A program made the position numbers and the translations under genes. This document shows, in pieces, positions 34,819-44,324 of a stretch of 64,000 nt of DNA (its first letter is position 1; every line of letters begins with the position of its first letter). The stretch is from Muribaculaceae bacterium (GTDB lineage Bacteria; Bacteroidota; Bacteroidia; Bacteroidales; Muribaculaceae): the NCBI GenBank assembly GCA_022508985.1, contig JAFLUA010000002.1, forward strand, positions 186,001 through 250,000. The letters are read 5' to 3'. The notes beneath the pieces are model-generated. The model was not told the DNA's origin and did no database searches. It saw nothing but the letters and a program-made list of their open reading frames with translations.

Positions 34819-35886
34819 TTAGAATTCACCAACAGCTCTTATGATTGTTTCAGGCTTTTCGGGGTCGTTGGTAATGAGTGTAATTCTGGCATTTAGCAGT
34901 GCTCCGGGCAAGACAGAAGGATCGACCTCTACGAGAATCGTCGCTTCTGCTCCGGGTTTAAGAGTATCGTTGTCGACAGCAGCGGTAAGGCCGGCATCTT
35001 CTGTGTAGACTCGTCTCACCTTGAGGGGTGATTTGCCGGTATTTTTTATTGTAGTGGTACGCACTACGCGTTCGGCCGGGAGTTTCCCAAAGTCGAGCGA
35101 CGTCGATTCTACCCGAACATGCGGTGCTTTTGCGCGCTGTTTATCGTTCATCTTTGCAAAATTTTCGCGCACGTATGCCGTAACGGGTATAGGGCATACT
35201 TCATCGAGGTTATCGCCCGCGGATACGTAAATGGTGTCGGACACCAAGCCATAGGTTGGACACTGGTGCGAATCGAAATAAATGATAAAGGTTGTCTGTG
35301 CGCCGGGCATAACATCGCCGGGAGCGGTTGTCACTCTGATATACGGCGGTAGATTTTCGACCGTTGGCTGCACCTGATGCGTGGCCCTGTTATAGGCCTC
35401 GAGGTAGGTCGTTTTCAGCTCGCCTTTAGTCGTTTCGCCCATCATAACAGCACCTCTAACGAGGCTTAGCGTATTTCCACAGGACACAGGATAACGTTTT
35501 GCCACCGATTCGGCAGAGCCAATCACGATGCCATTTATTGTGAGTTTCGACTCCGGCGAATTATCGGAAAGGGCCACCGATATCGTTTTTGAGAACTTGC
35601 CGGGGCGGCCTATCGGGTCGAAAGTAACGACAATAGAAGCGGTATCACCGGGCGAGACAGCCCCTTTGTCATATTTTGGCGAGGTGCACCCACAAGACGT
35701 GCGTACACGAAGTATGGCCATCGGCTTATCCGATGTATTTACAAAATGGAAGGTCGTAGACACTTCGCCATCTTCTTCGTGAAAAGCTCCGAAATCATGT
35801 GATGTTTCCAGCCAAGTCGTTTCTGCCGATACTAACAGGGGAAGATGCGCCAAAAGAATAGTTAAAAAGCTGCGTACAATTTTCAT
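34819..35886 (-). CDS. DUF1573 domain protein
   Basis: A 355-residue exported protein. The signal peptide (FLTILLAHLPLLVSA) is followed by three Ig-like beta-sandwich repeats. The first is a canonical DUF1573 domain: HDFGAFHEEDGEVSTTFHFV, then VRTSCGCTSPKYDKGAVSPG with the paired cysteines. The last repeat has LDFGKLPAERVVRTTTIKNT and a similar PGAEATILVEVDPS end. Such proteins are common in Bacteroidetes periplasm. Their role is unknown. It is divergent from the phage remnant and transcribed alone. Confidence 0.85.
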   Translation of the reverse strand: MKIVRSFLTILLAHLPLLVSAETTWLETSHDFGAFHEEDGEVSTTFHFVNTSDKPMAILRVRTSCGCTSPKYDKGAVSPGDTASIVVTFDPIGRPGKFSKTISVALSDNSPESKLTINGIVIGSAESVAKRYPVSCGNTLSLVRGAVMMGETTKGELKTTYLEAYNRATHQVQPTVENLPPYIRVTTAPGDVMPGAQTTFIIYFDSHQCPTYGLVSDTIYVSAGDNLDEVCPIPVTAYVRENFAKMNDKQRAKAPHVRVESTSLDFGKLPAERVVRTTTIKNTGKSPLKVRRVYTEDAGLTAAVDNDTLKPGAEATILVEVDPSVLPGALLNARITLITNDPEKPETIIRAVGEF

Positions 35887-36049
35887 GTCGTTTTACAATC
35901 TTATACGCAAAGGTATAAATATTTTTTGAAATATAGGCCGGTGGGGCCAATCGCCTTCCGCCATAAAATAAGCCGTAAATAAATAGGGCATAAACGGAGG
36001 TTTTGCCGTCGGGCGAAAATATCCACAATCGATGGGCTGATGACGGAAA

Positions 36050-36058
36050 TAACTTTGC
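36050..36058 (+). promoter_or_regulatory. -7 box of the phage-remnant operon
   Basis: TAACTTTGC, 25 bases before the first small gene, is a host-type Bacteroidetes -7 element. No good -33 box is seen at the normal distance. Confidence 0.45.
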
Positions 36059-36082
36059 AACGCAAACTAAAATAACTGTACG

Positions 36083-36259
36083 ATGAACGAAGCAAATACT
36101 CCTATCGTCGAAAACGACGCAGGTGTAGCGACAGAAGAAAACAGCAAACCCGAAGTTGCAATGTATCAATCTCCGTCGATTACACCACAAGAGTCGACAA
36201 ACGACTCTTGTCCTTCTTTTCTTGCCAATTTAAGTCCTGATTTTTGGGATGATTTTTAA
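36083..36259 (+). CDS. Small acidic protein at head of phage remnant
   Basis: A 58-residue ORF starting at ATG 36083 (MNEANTPIVENDAGVATEEN) and ending SPDFWDDF. It is acidic, with no recognised domain. It begins 25 bases after a -7 promoter box and ends 19 bases before the capsid gene start. Position and composition suggest a small phage head or scaffold-related protein, or a decayed piece of one. That is inference only. Confidence 0.5.
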   Translation: MNEANTPIVENDAGVATEENSKPEVAMYQSPSITPQESTNDSCPSFLANLSPDFWDDF

Positions 36260-36278
36260 CCACTTAAACAACAAATTT

Positions 36279-37574
36279 ATGTCTGACGCAACACAACATC
36301 TCACCGACGGCAGCGCCGGCGGCAAGCACATCAGTGGCACCGCCGCAACAACCGAAACCATAGCTGCAGCCTCGCCCGGTCTTCTGCTCAACTCTATCGA
36401 CCAGCGGATAGTGAAAGTGCGCCCTATGTCGACGCCGATCGACCAGCTCACTCGCTGCGCCCACTCAAGAAAAGCAAGTGCTATGACAGTTGAATACTAC
36501 TCTGTCGACACAAAGCTCACCGAGGCAAAACTCACAACAGCCATCACCGACCCCATAGGCACCGACCGCGGCGACGGTCTTTACTCGTACACCTTGCATA
36601 CCGATTCCGACAACATTTTCGACGTAAGCGAGACTATTCTCGTGCCTGATGTCGAAGGCGGCAGCATTAATGGCAATCCTGCAGGGCCTCTCGTACTCTA
36701 CGTGTTATCGCGCCCACAAGATGGCGGCGTGGAGGTTATACCTCTTAACGGCGTCGCCGGGTCGGGACTCGGAAGCCACCCCAACTGTCTGCCTTCGCTT
36801 GAGAGTGGCACCCGACTCGTGCGTATGGGCCGTGCTGCTACCGAACTCGATGTGCAGACGGCACAATTCTCGGCCATGCCTCGCAAGGCAAGCAACAACT
36901 GCCAAATATTCAAAATGCAGGTTGAGCAAAGCACACTTGCCAAAATTGCCGGTAAAGAAGTGGGGTGGAGTTTTTCCGACCAAGAAGAGGCAGCCATAAT
37001 CGATATGCGCCTCGGCATGGAAAAGAATTTCCTTTTCGGCCAGAGAGCTCTTATCTTCGACCCCACAAAAAATGAAAATGTATACTTCACCGGCGGCATC
37101 TGGAATCAAGCGCCACGAAGCGTCGAACTCAATCTCGACAGCCTCACTGAGGCCGACTTAATAAGCCTCTGCAGCAAGGCCTTTACGGGTAATAACGGCT
37201 CGAAGCGCAAGATTCTTATCGCCGGCACCGCCTTGGTCGAAGCTCTCAGCCGACTACAATACTCCAAAGTACTGTCGGCAGGTGAGACCCGCGTAAAATG
37301 GGGCATGGAGTTCAAGGAGATAGTATCAAACTTCGGCACGCTCTACGTGCTGCACTCCGAGGTCTTTGACCAGTGCGGGCATAGCAGCGACGGTTTTGTA
37401 CTCGACCCCAATTACCTCACCAAATACGTCCACGTACCCTTCCAAGCCGAGAAGCTCGACCTACGCGCCTCGGGACAGCGTAATACCGACGCCGTAGTAC
37501 TCACTGAGGCTTCGTGCCTTGTGCTACGTTATCCCAACGCACACATCCGCGTTATCGGCACACTCGAAGACTAA
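36279..37574 (+). CDS. Phage major capsid protein (SU10/DUF5309-like)
   Basis: A 431-residue protein resembling the HK97-fold capsid proteins of the SU10/DUF5309 type. It has an N-terminal TPIDQLTR segment, a central helical DQEEAAIIDMRLGMEKNFLF region, and a C-terminal half with KILIAGTALVEALSRLQ, NFGTLYVLHSEVFD, GFVLDPNYLTKYVHVPF and a final ASCLVLRYPNAHIRVIGTL. The start at 36279 (MSDATQHL) is preferred over an ATG 10 codons upstream that overlaps the preceding gene. The reading frame is intact. The family call is from recalled sequence pattern and phage context, so moderate. Confidence 0.7.
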   Translation: MSDATQHLTDGSAGGKHISGTAATTETIAAASPGLLLNSIDQRIVKVRPMSTPIDQLTRCAHSRKASAMTVEYYSVDTKLTEAKLTTAITDPIGTDRGDGLYSYTLHTDSDNIFDVSETILVPDVEGGSINGNPAGPLVLYVLSRPQDGGVEVIPLNGVAGSGLGSHPNCLPSLESGTRLVRMGRAATELDVQTAQFSAMPRKASNNCQIFKMQVEQSTLAKIAGKEVGWSFSDQEEAAIIDMRLGMEKNFLFGQRALIFDPTKNENVYFTGGIWNQAPRSVELNLDSLTEADLISLCSKAFTGNNGSKRKILIAGTALVEALSRLQYSKVLSAGETRVKWGMEFKEIVSNFGTLYVLHSEVFDQCGHSSDGFVLDPNYLTKYVHVPFQAEKLDLRASGQRNTDAVVLTEASCLVLRYPNAHIRVIGTLED

Positions 37575-37575
37575 A

Positions 37576-38151
37576 ATGAAGGTAACTTTAACAAAGGATG
37601 AAATGCTCAAGTACCGTCGTCTCAGCGGCGGGCTTGAGCATCTTCGCAGCGATTGCAATATAGAGCAAAGCGACGGCATTTCGGTTGATAATCTTCTTGA
37701 GCAACAGGTGCGTGCCTGGTATCTCAATTTGCTCGATACGGCACCGCGGCACCTCCTTGCGCCCGATAATATATCGACTACAGTCACCGCATCGCTCATA
37801 AGTGAAGGCGACGCCGGAGGTGCCCGCATCACGCTTCCTGCCATGTGCCGGCGCGTATTCGACATACAGCTCAAGGGATGGCACCGACCGGTGGAAGTAC
37901 TGCCCGAATCGGAAGTATCGCATGTAATATCGCGGCAACTCAACCAATATACTGCGGCCACCGACTCCAATCCTATTGCCGTTTTTATACCGGGTGAGAT
38001 TCGTGGCATATCGCCTCAAGTAATTGCATGGCCAACTACGGCAACGCCACAAGTGCTGGTGCTCACAGCCGTGCTCGACCAGGGCAAAGATTCATACTCA
38101 TTCGACGAAGCAGCTCTTGCCACCTTGCCGTTGGGGCCTCTTCAATTATGA
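37576..38151 (+). CDS. Phage head-tail adaptor-like protein, unknown
   Basis: A 191-residue protein starting 1 base after the capsid stop (MKVTLTKDEMLKYRRLSGGL). The N-terminal part is helical. The C-terminal half is beta-rich with LPAMCRRVFDIQLKGWHRPV and FIPGEIRGISPQVIAWPTT. I do not recognise a family. Its place between capsid and portal suggests a head-completion or adaptor protein. The start was chosen by the tight junction with the capsid gene. An upstream in-frame ATG would overlap the capsid by 56 bases. Confidence 0.6.
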   Translation: MKVTLTKDEMLKYRRLSGGLEHLRSDCNIEQSDGISVDNLLEQQVRAWYLNLLDTAPRHLLAPDNISTTVTASLISEGDAGGARITLPAMCRRVFDIQLKGWHRPVEVLPESEVSHVISRQLNQYTAATDSNPIAVFIPGEIRGISPQVIAWPTTATPQVLVLTAVLDQGKDSYSFDEAALATLPLGPLQL

Positions 38152-38165
38152 AGCAATGAAACATT

Positions 38166-39463
38166 ATGATAAACATCCTTGAATCAGCATATAAAGCATG
38201 GAGCTCGGGCGCCACCTTACGACAACGGCGACAACGATATAAGAGCTACACCTACGGCGACCAATGGTGCGACTATGTGCGCGACCGTAACGGACACCTC
38301 GTTCGCGAAGAACGGCTGCTCGAAGAGTGCGGAGCCAAACCGCTAACCAACAATCTCATACGACAGCTCGTAAAAAGTGTTGTCGGCCGTTTTCGAGCGC
38401 AAGCAAGCGAGCGTGGCGACTACTCCGGGCCCGACATCGCAGAACTGTCGAAGCGAAACTCTCTATCCGAACTCGATAGCCGTCTGCTCGAAGAGTTTCT
38501 CATCTCCGGCTGCGCCATACAACGCATCGTAGACGAGCGCCGTTGGGAGGGCTGCGGCGTATGGATAGATAATGTCGACCTGTCACGATTCTTCGTAAAT
38601 GCCTTCACCGACCCTCGAGGACGCGACATCGACCTCATCGGCATGCTTCACGATATGACTCTGCCCGAAATTATAAATCGCTTTGCGGGAGGCAGCAAGA
38701 GTCGTGCCGAGAAATTACGGCACATCTATTCAAGCACCGATGCCGACACATCTTTCGGGGTGGGCTTGGAATTGGGCGAGGCTGCTAATCCCGACGATTT
38801 CTTTCATACGAGCGACAACAAGCGCTTCAGGGTAATCGAGGTGTGGACCTTCGATTGCCGCGAGGCAAAAGGGAACGTCGCCAGGATGGATTTTGTGTGG
38901 CATTGCCGCTACCTTGCACCCGACGGCACAGTGTTGTCGGAATTCGATTCACCCTATCGACACCGCTCACATCCCTTCGTAGTCAAATTTTACCCTCTTA
39001 CCGACGGCGAAGGCACTCCTTTGTCGAAGACGTCATCGATCAACAACGCTATATAAATCGCTTAATAGTGATGATTGACAAGATGATGACAACGTCGGCA
39101 AAAGGCGTTCTCCTCTTCCCTCTCGACCAAATGGTCGACAATATGAAATGGAGCGACATAACACGCGTATGGGCCCACTCCGACGGCGTAATACCGATAT
39201 CGGGGCGTGGCTCTCATTTGCCACAGCAAGTGGTGACAAATACTGCCGGCAGCGGGGCCTATCAACTTCTGCAATTGCAAATGAAACTCTTCGAAGACAT
39301 CTCAGGAGTTGGTAGCGCCCTTCTGGGCCGTAGCGACAGCAATATTCGCGGAGCTGAAATGTTCGACACCCAAGTACGCAACGCCACTATTGCCCTCACC
39401 GACATTTTCGACACCTTCACCTCGTTTACAAGCGACAGGAACGACAAAGCGCTTGCCGTTTAG
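38166..39463 (+). pseudogene. Phage portal protein, frameshifted
   Basis: Frame one (from 38166) gives 296 residues of a portal-like protein, with an N-terminal YGDQWCDYVRDRNGHLVREE segment, NLIRQLVKSVVGRFRAQ, VDNVDLSRFFVNAFTDPRG-like motifs and FDSPYRHRSHPFVVKFYPLT. After GGC-GAA at 39006-39011 the same protein continues in another frame as HSFVEDVIDQQRYINRLIVM, on to [20 protein letters not shown] and a stop at 39463. One base is missing between 39012 and 39013. This is either a real inactivating mutation or a sequencing error. No slippery heptamer supports programmed frameshifting. The portal identity is from these motifs and the capsid neighbour. Confidence 0.72.
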
Positions 39464-39480
39464 AAGCTCAAAAAGTAGTA

Positions 39481-39531
39481 TAATACGCAGGCTTATCTCA
39501 TCAAATTACAGTGAGGTAGGCCTGCGTATTA
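39481..39531 (+). terminator. Long-stem terminator after the phage remnant
   Basis: A 20-bp stem (39481-39500 with 39512-39531, two G-U pairs) with an 11-base loop is followed by TTGTTTCATCATTTTTTT. It closes the phage block just before the asd promoter. Confidence 0.8.
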
Positions 39532-39550
39532 TTGTTTCATCATTTTTTTG

Positions 39551-39559
39551 TAACTTTGC
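39551..39559 (+). promoter_or_regulatory. -7 box of asd
   Basis: TAACTTTGC, 31 bases before the asd start. The nearest TTG (39532-39534) is only 16 bases upstream, so the -33 element is weak or missing. Confidence 0.5.
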
Positions 39560-39590
39560 GCAACCAAATCACTTAAATAACAGCCAGCAA

Positions 39591-40604
39591 ATGAAAATAG
39601 CTATAGTAGGCGCCTCGGGCGCCGTTGGACAGGAATTTATGCGAGTACTCGAAACAGCACCCATGGAAATTGACGAATTACGTCTTTTCGGATCCAAGCG
39701 TAGTGCCGGTCGCACATACACCTTCCGCGGAGCTACGACAGAGCCCGTGCGCGAGCTCACGTCCAATCCCGCCGATTTTGCCGGCTTGGATTTTGCTTTT
39801 GTGTCGGCCGGAGGCGATGTATCGAAACAATATGCCGACGTCATAACCTCGGGCGGCGCTATAATGATCGACAACTCGAGTGCATTCCGCATGGACAGCG
39901 ATGTGCCTTTGGTTGTGCCCGAAGTTAACGGCGACGACGCTTTCAATGCCCCGAGAGGCATTATTGCCAACCCCAACTGCACGACAATACAGATGGTGGT
40001 GGCCCTTAAGCCCATCCACGATTTATCGCCTATACGCCGCGTACACGTGGCTACCTACCAGGCTGCAAGCGGTGCAGGTGCTACTGCTATGGCCGAGCTT
40101 GAACACCAGAGCGCTCAGATAGCACGCGGAGAGAAACCCGAAGTGTCGAAGTTCGTAAGTCAATTGGCATTCAATCTCATTCCTCACATTGATGTTTTCA
40201 CCGAAAACGGATACACCCGCGAGGAAATGAAGATGCATCTCGAAACAAAAAAGATAATGCACGCTCCCGAGCTCGAAGTAAGCGCCACCTGCGTGCGCGT
40301 ACCGGTGTTGCGCGCACATAGCGAAGCCATCTGGGTAGAAACAGAAAGAGAATTGTCGCTCGATGAAGTGAGAGGCGCTTTCGAGAAGGCCGAAGGCATT
40401 GTTCTTATCGACCGCTGTGAAGCACTGGGCTATCCTATGCCCCTCGACATAGCCGGCAGCGACCCTGTATACGTTGGCCGCATACGCTCCGACCTTTCTA
40501 ATTCAAAGGGCATTTCATTCTGGGCCGTAGCCGACCAGCTGCGTAAAGGAGCTGCGCTAAACGCCGTGCAGATAGCCCTTTATATTATCAACAAGCGAAA
40601 ATAG
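39591..40604 (+). CDS. asd: Aspartate-semialdehyde dehydrogenase
   Basis: A 337-residue NADPH enzyme making aspartate semialdehyde, the branch point to lysine, threonine and methionine. It shows the nucleotide-binding [15 protein letters not shown] at the N-terminus, the catalytic cysteine in [13 protein letters not shown] (~residue 130), and the substrate-binding [14 protein letters not shown] near 237 with its conserved His. The start at 39591 gives the normal length. Upstream in-frame codons belong to phage remnant DNA. The antiporter gene starts 12 bases downstream. Confidence 0.95.
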   Translation: MKIAIVGASGAVGQEFMRVLETAPMEIDELRLFGSKRSAGRTYTFRGATTEPVRELTSNPADFAGLDFAFVSAGGDVSKQYADVITSGGAIMIDNSSAFRMDSDVPLVVPEVNGDDAFNAPRGIIANPNCTTIQMVVALKPIHDLSPIRRVHVATYQAASGAGATAMAELEHQSAQIARGEKPEVSKFVSQLAFNLIPHIDVFTENGYTREEMKMHLETKKIMHAPELEVSATCVRVPVLRAHSEAIWVETERELSLDEVRGAFEKAEGIVLIDRCEALGYPMPLDIAGSDPVYVGRIRSDLSNSKGISFWAVADQLRKGAALNAVQIALYIINKRK

Positions 40605-40616
40605 GCCCGACACATA

Positions 40617-42731
40617 ATGATTCCTCTTGCGCAAGCACTCGTAACACAGCCCGTGCAGATATTTTTTATCGTGCTGGCTATAATATTGTTTGCGCCTATA
40701 CTCTTAAACCAACTCAAGATTCCGCACATCATAGGCATGATTGTTGCCGGAATTATCGTCGGCCCTTACGGATTTAACATACTCGACAACGACTCGTCGT
40801 TTGCCATCTTCGGCCAGGTGGGACTCCTCTACTTAATGTTCCTTGCCGGGCTTGAGATTGACATGTTCCATCTAAAGCTCAATCTGCGTCGCGGCATGCT
40901 TTTCGGAGTGCTTACTTTGCTCATACCTCTGGCCATGGGCATCTTAACGAGCGTCTATCTCTTAAAACTTGACTGGACCACGTCGATGCTTCTCGGTGCG
41001 ATGTATGCGTCGCACACACTGCTATCCTACCCTGTCGCAGCCCGTTTCGGCATCACCAAGGCACCGGCAGTACTCATCGCTATTGTAGGCACAATCATTG
41101 CCGTTATAGGCGCCCTCCTCGTATTGGCGGCAACGGTAAGTATCCGTCTTGAAGGCTATTTCAAAGTGAGCGCCGTTGCCTTACTTATGCTCAAATTCGC
41201 CATATGGGTCGCCGCGCTGATCTATTTGTATCCACGCCTGACGCGCATGTTTTTCAAGAAATACAACGACAAGGTAACACAATATGTCTTTGTCCTTGTT
41301 CTTGTGTTTTTTGCGGCGGGCACAGCACAATTAATAGGCCTTGAAGGGGTGCTCGGAGCGTTCTTTGCAGGACTGCTTCTCAATCGCTATATACCCATAG
41401 GGTCGGCCCTGATGGCCTCTATAGAGTTTGTGGGCAACGCTCTGTTTATCCCTTATTTCCTCATCAGTGTGGGCATGATGATAAATCTGCGTGTCTTTGG
41501 CGATATTTCCACCGTGGCTATCGCCTCGGTTATGTTGACGGTAGCTCTTATCAGTAAATTGCTCCCGGCGTATCTCGCGCAAAAGATTTACCGATTCGAT
41601 AAATATAGCCGCAATGTGATGTTCGGCTTGACGGCAGCGCACACAGCCGTTGCCCTCGCCGTTGTATCGGTAGGCTATCGCTTGGAGATGTTCGACGAAC
41701 GCATCCTCAACAGCACAATCGTCGTTATCCTTTTCACGTGTGCGCTTGCTCCTATTATAACATCGGCCGCAGCGGCAAAACTCAAGGTGAAGATGGTTGA
41801 AGAAGATGGCAACGAAGACGCCACACGCCGCATTCGACTGAACAACACCCTCATAGCAGCTGCCAGCCCCGACACCACCGGGCCTCTCGTCGATATGGCG
41901 GTGCTCATGCGCAACACTCGCGGCACTCACAATTTCTATGCCCTACACGTTCGTAACGACAACAACAAGTCGTCGAAAATTATATCGCGCGACTCGCTCG
42001 AAATTGCCAAGAAGACTGCCGCGGCGGCCGACATCGCCGTTGAAACACTCGACCGCTACGACCTAAACACCGTTACTGGCGTGTTGAACGTTATCGAAGA
42101 GCGCGACATCACAGAAATAATTCTCGGTCTTCACCGCCGCCAGACCGTTATCGACTCTTTCTTCGGCAACAAAGTGGAGCAATTGCTGCGTTCCACCAAT
42201 AAAATGTTGATAATTGTACGCACATTTATACCGGTTAACACCTTCACACGAGTGCTGGTGTGGGTACCGGCCGGAGCGCACTACGAGACAGGCTTCAGCC
42301 GCTGGGTGAGAGCCGTTTCTCGCCTCACTAAGCAAATAGGCTGCCGCATCGTGTTCTGTAGCCATGCCGACACGCAACCGCTAATACGTGGTGTTATTTA
42401 CTCGGAGAACTATGCCATACGCTGCGAATTCAAAACCATCGGCGGGTGGGACGACTTCGTGCTAATGAGCAACCAAGTTAACGACGACGATTTATTTGTC
42501 GTTATCGGAGCCCGAGCACAATCGGTGTCGTATCATTCGGAAATGACAGAGTTGCCGGGATTTTTGCAACGGTACTTCGCCCACAACAACCTTATGATGA
42601 TTTATCCGGAACAGTTTGGCGAAGCACCTGTGCTGACATCGTTTACCGACCCGCTATTGAGCGACATTGCAACATCGGCCTCGCCGCTCTTGGTGTCGCT
42701 GCGGTCGCGTTGGCGCAAAAAACGCAAATAG
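40617..42731 (+). CDS. Cation:proton antiporter (CPA2) with USP-like C-terminal domain
   Basis: A 704-residue inner-membrane protein. About 12 transmembrane helices (residues ~10-400) include CPA2 features such as IPHIIGMIVAGIIVGPYGFN and FLAGLEIDM. The cytoplasmic C-terminal ~280 residues resemble a universal-stress-type nucleotide-binding region. It would exchange Na+ or K+ for protons and may sense a nucleotide. It is probably co-transcribed with asd. Its stop is 3 bases from the convergent metK stop. Confidence 0.88.
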   Translation: MIPLAQALVTQPVQIFFIVLAIILFAPILLNQLKIPHIIGMIVAGIIVGPYGFNILDNDSSFAIFGQVGLLYLMFLAGLEIDMFHLKLNLRRGMLFGVLTLLIPLAMGILTSVYLLKLDWTTSMLLGAMYASHTLLSYPVAARFGITKAPAVLIAIVGTIIAVIGALLVLAATVSIRLEGYFKVSAVALLMLKFAIWVAALIYLYPRLTRMFFKKYNDKVTQYVFVLVLVFFAAGTAQLIGLEGVLGAFFAGLLLNRYIPIGSALMASIEFVGNALFIPYFLISVGMMINLRVFGDISTVAIASVMLTVALISKLLPAYLAQKIYRFDKYSRNVMFGLTAAHTAVALAVVSVGYRLEMFDERILNSTIVVILFTCALAPIITSAAAAKLKVKMVEEDGNEDATRRIRLNNTLIAAASPDTTGPLVDMAVLMRNTRGTHNFYALHVRNDNNKSSKIISRDSLEIAKKTAAAADIAVETLDRYDLNTVTGVLNVIEERDITEIILGLHRRQTVIDSFFGNKVEQLLRSTNKMLIIVRTFIPVNTFTRVLVWVPAGAHYETGFSRWVRAVSRLTKQIGCRIVFCSHADTQPLIRGVIYSENYAIRCEFKTIGGWDDFVLMSNQVNDDDLFVVIGARAQSVSYHSEMTELPGFLQRYFAHNNLMMIYPEQFGEAPVLTSFTDPLLSDIATSASPLLVSLRSRWRKKRK

Positions 42732-42734
42732 CTC

Positions 42735-44024
42735 CTATTTTGCGAAAGCCTCTTTTATCTTTTCTACAAAATCGAGTTTTTCCCACGTAAACAGCTCAAC
42801 TTCACGTGTGAACGATGGCTCGTAATGCGACACAAATTTTTTCACGACAACCATCGGAGCGCGTCCCACATGGCCATAGGCCGCCGTTTCACGGTAGATA
42901 GGATTGCGTAGCTTAAGACGTTGTTCAATCGCATACGGGCGCATGTCGAAGATATCCGACACCTTGGCGGCAATTTCCGCATCGCTATAGTTAACATGTG
43001 CCGTGCCATAAGTATTCACGTTTATGCTCACGGGGTCGGCAACGCCAATAGCATAGGCTACTTGCACGAGAGCACGGTCGGCAATGCCGGCTGCCACCAG
43101 GTTTTTTGCTATATGTCGTGCCGCATAAGCTGCCGAGCGATCGACTTTCGACGGATCTTTACCCGAGAAGGCGCCACCGCCATGAGCACCGCGGCCACCA
43201 TAGGTGTCGACTATAATCTTGCGTCCTGTCAGGCCGGTATCGCCATGAGGGCCACCGATAACGAACTTGCCAGTGGGGTTTACGTGCAGCGTAAAACCAC
43301 CCTTGTTGAGCAATTCTTCAACTTCATGCGGCATTTGTGCAAGGGTGCGAGGTATGAGGATATTGAGCACGTCGCGCTCTATGATGTTGAGCATCTGTTC
43401 ATCTGCTTCTTCTTGTGAGATACCCTCAACAGTAGCATCGATAAATTCATCGTGCTGGGTCGATAGCACGATAGTATTGATGCTCACAGGTTTATCGTTC
43501 TGGTCATACTCTACTGTAACCTGACTTTTTGCGTCGGGGCGCAGATAGGTCATAAGTTTGCCTTCGCGACGTATTTCAGCCAGTGTTCTAAGTAGCGCAT
43601 GGCTAAGAGCAAGCGTAAGAGGAATGTATTCGGGCGTTTCGTTGGTTGCATAACCAAACATCATGCCTTGGTCGCCGGCGCCCTGGTTTGCAGCCTGTTC
43701 GCGTTCTACCCCGCGGTTGATATCGGCACTCTGCTCGTGGACAGCGAGTAGCACGCCACAAGAATTGCCATCGAAACACAACTCCGAGCGGTCATAACCG
43801 ATTTCGTTAATAACGCGTCGTGCCGTTTCTTGCATATCGACATAGGCATCACTCTTTATTTCTCCGGCGATAACTACTTGACCGGTAGTTACAAGTGTTT
43901 CGCACGCAACTTTCGACTGCTCGTCGCGAGCAAGAAACTCATCAAGTATAGCATCTGAAATCTGATCGGCAACTTTGTCGGGGTGTCCTTCCGATACCGA
44001 TTCTGAGGTAAAAAGGTAATTCAT
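42735..44024 (-). CDS. metK: S-adenosylmethionine synthetase
   Basis: A 429-residue enzyme making SAM from methionine and ATP. Motifs: [20 protein letters not shown] at the N-terminus, [12 protein letters not shown] near residue 120, [20 protein letters not shown] near 260 and [20 protein letters not shown] near 290. It is somewhat longer than the E. coli enzyme, typical of Bacteroidetes. It has a leader of about 220 bases carrying a probable SAM-II riboswitch and a hairpin just before the GGAG ribosome-binding site, so its product likely represses it. Confidence 0.96.
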   Translation of the reverse strand: MNYLFTSESVSEGHPDKVADQISDAILDEFLARDEQSKVACETLVTTGQVVIAGEIKSDAYVDMQETARRVINEIGYDRSELCFDGNSCGVLLAVHEQSADINRGVEREQAANQGAGDQGMMFGYATNETPEYIPLTLALSHALLRTLAEIRREGKLMTYLRPDAKSQVTVEYDQNDKPVSINTIVLSTQHDEFIDATVEGISQEEADEQMLNIIERDVLNILIPRTLAQMPHEVEELLNKGGFTLHVNPTGKFVIGGPHGDTGLTGRKIIVDTYGGRGAHGGGAFSGKDPSKVDRSAAYAARHIAKNLVAAGIADRALVQVAYAIGVADPVSINVNTYGTAHVNYSDAEIAAKVSDIFDMRPYAIEQRLKLRNPIYRETAAYGHVGRAPMVVVKKFVSHYEPSFTREVELFTWEKLDFVEKIKEAFAK

Positions 44025-44046
44025 AGCTTATTACATCTCCTATATT

Positions 44047-44067
44047 TACCGCGCAAAAAACGCGGTA
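44047..44067 (-). other. Hairpin just upstream of the metK ribosome-binding site
   Basis: On the minus strand TACCGCG and CGCGGTA form a 7-bp stem with a 7-base T-rich loop, followed after 6 bases by GGAG and then ATG at 44024. It may belong to the riboswitch expression platform, though it lies about 100 bases from the aptamer. Confidence 0.45.
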
Positions 44068-44167
44068 GCGTTTATAAAACGACTGCCGCGGCACGATATA
44101 ACTAAAAACGTTTTAGAAGACTCCCAAGGGCACGCCATCGACGCAGAGACCTTGTCGCTTGAAGCGA

Positions 44168-44213
44168 TTTTAGCATTTTTTCGAGTGGTTGCAAGCAGCC
44201 AAATCTTTCCACT
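44168..44213 (-). promoter_or_regulatory. Probable SAM-II riboswitch aptamer upstream of metK
   Basis: On the minus strand AGTGG...CCACT forms the P1 stem. The loop contains AAAGATTTGG and CTGCTTGCAA. The 3' flank has AAAAAATGCTAAA. This order (GAUUU in the loop, UUGCAA before the 3' P1 strand, then A-rich followed by GCUAAA) is the SAM-II pseudoknot layout. A separate strong hairpin (CGTGAA...TTCACG, 44217-44249) precedes it. The neighbour is metK, a fitting target. A covariance-model search (RF00521) would settle the class. Confidence 0.78.
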
Positions 44214-44250
44214 AACGTGAAGCGCAACGGGCAAGCGTTGCTTTCACGCC

Positions 44251-44281
44251 GCAAAGTTACAAAATAAATCGGAGTTACAAA
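44251..44281 (-). promoter_or_regulatory. metK promoter
   Basis: On the minus strand TTTG (44281-44278), 18 bases, then TAACTTTGC (44259-44251). It lies just before the riboswitch hairpins and predicts a 5' leader of about 220 bases. Confidence 0.65.
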
Positions 44282-44324
44282 GTTTATCGTGAAATTTTTC
44301 TCCGATATTTTTATCTTTTTCGGG

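Noticed and set aside
38843..39463. Treating the second portal frame as a separate phage gene
   Set aside because: Its first ~55 codons are antisense-like noise overlapping frame one, and real homology begins exactly where frame one loses it. A frameshift is the simpler reading.
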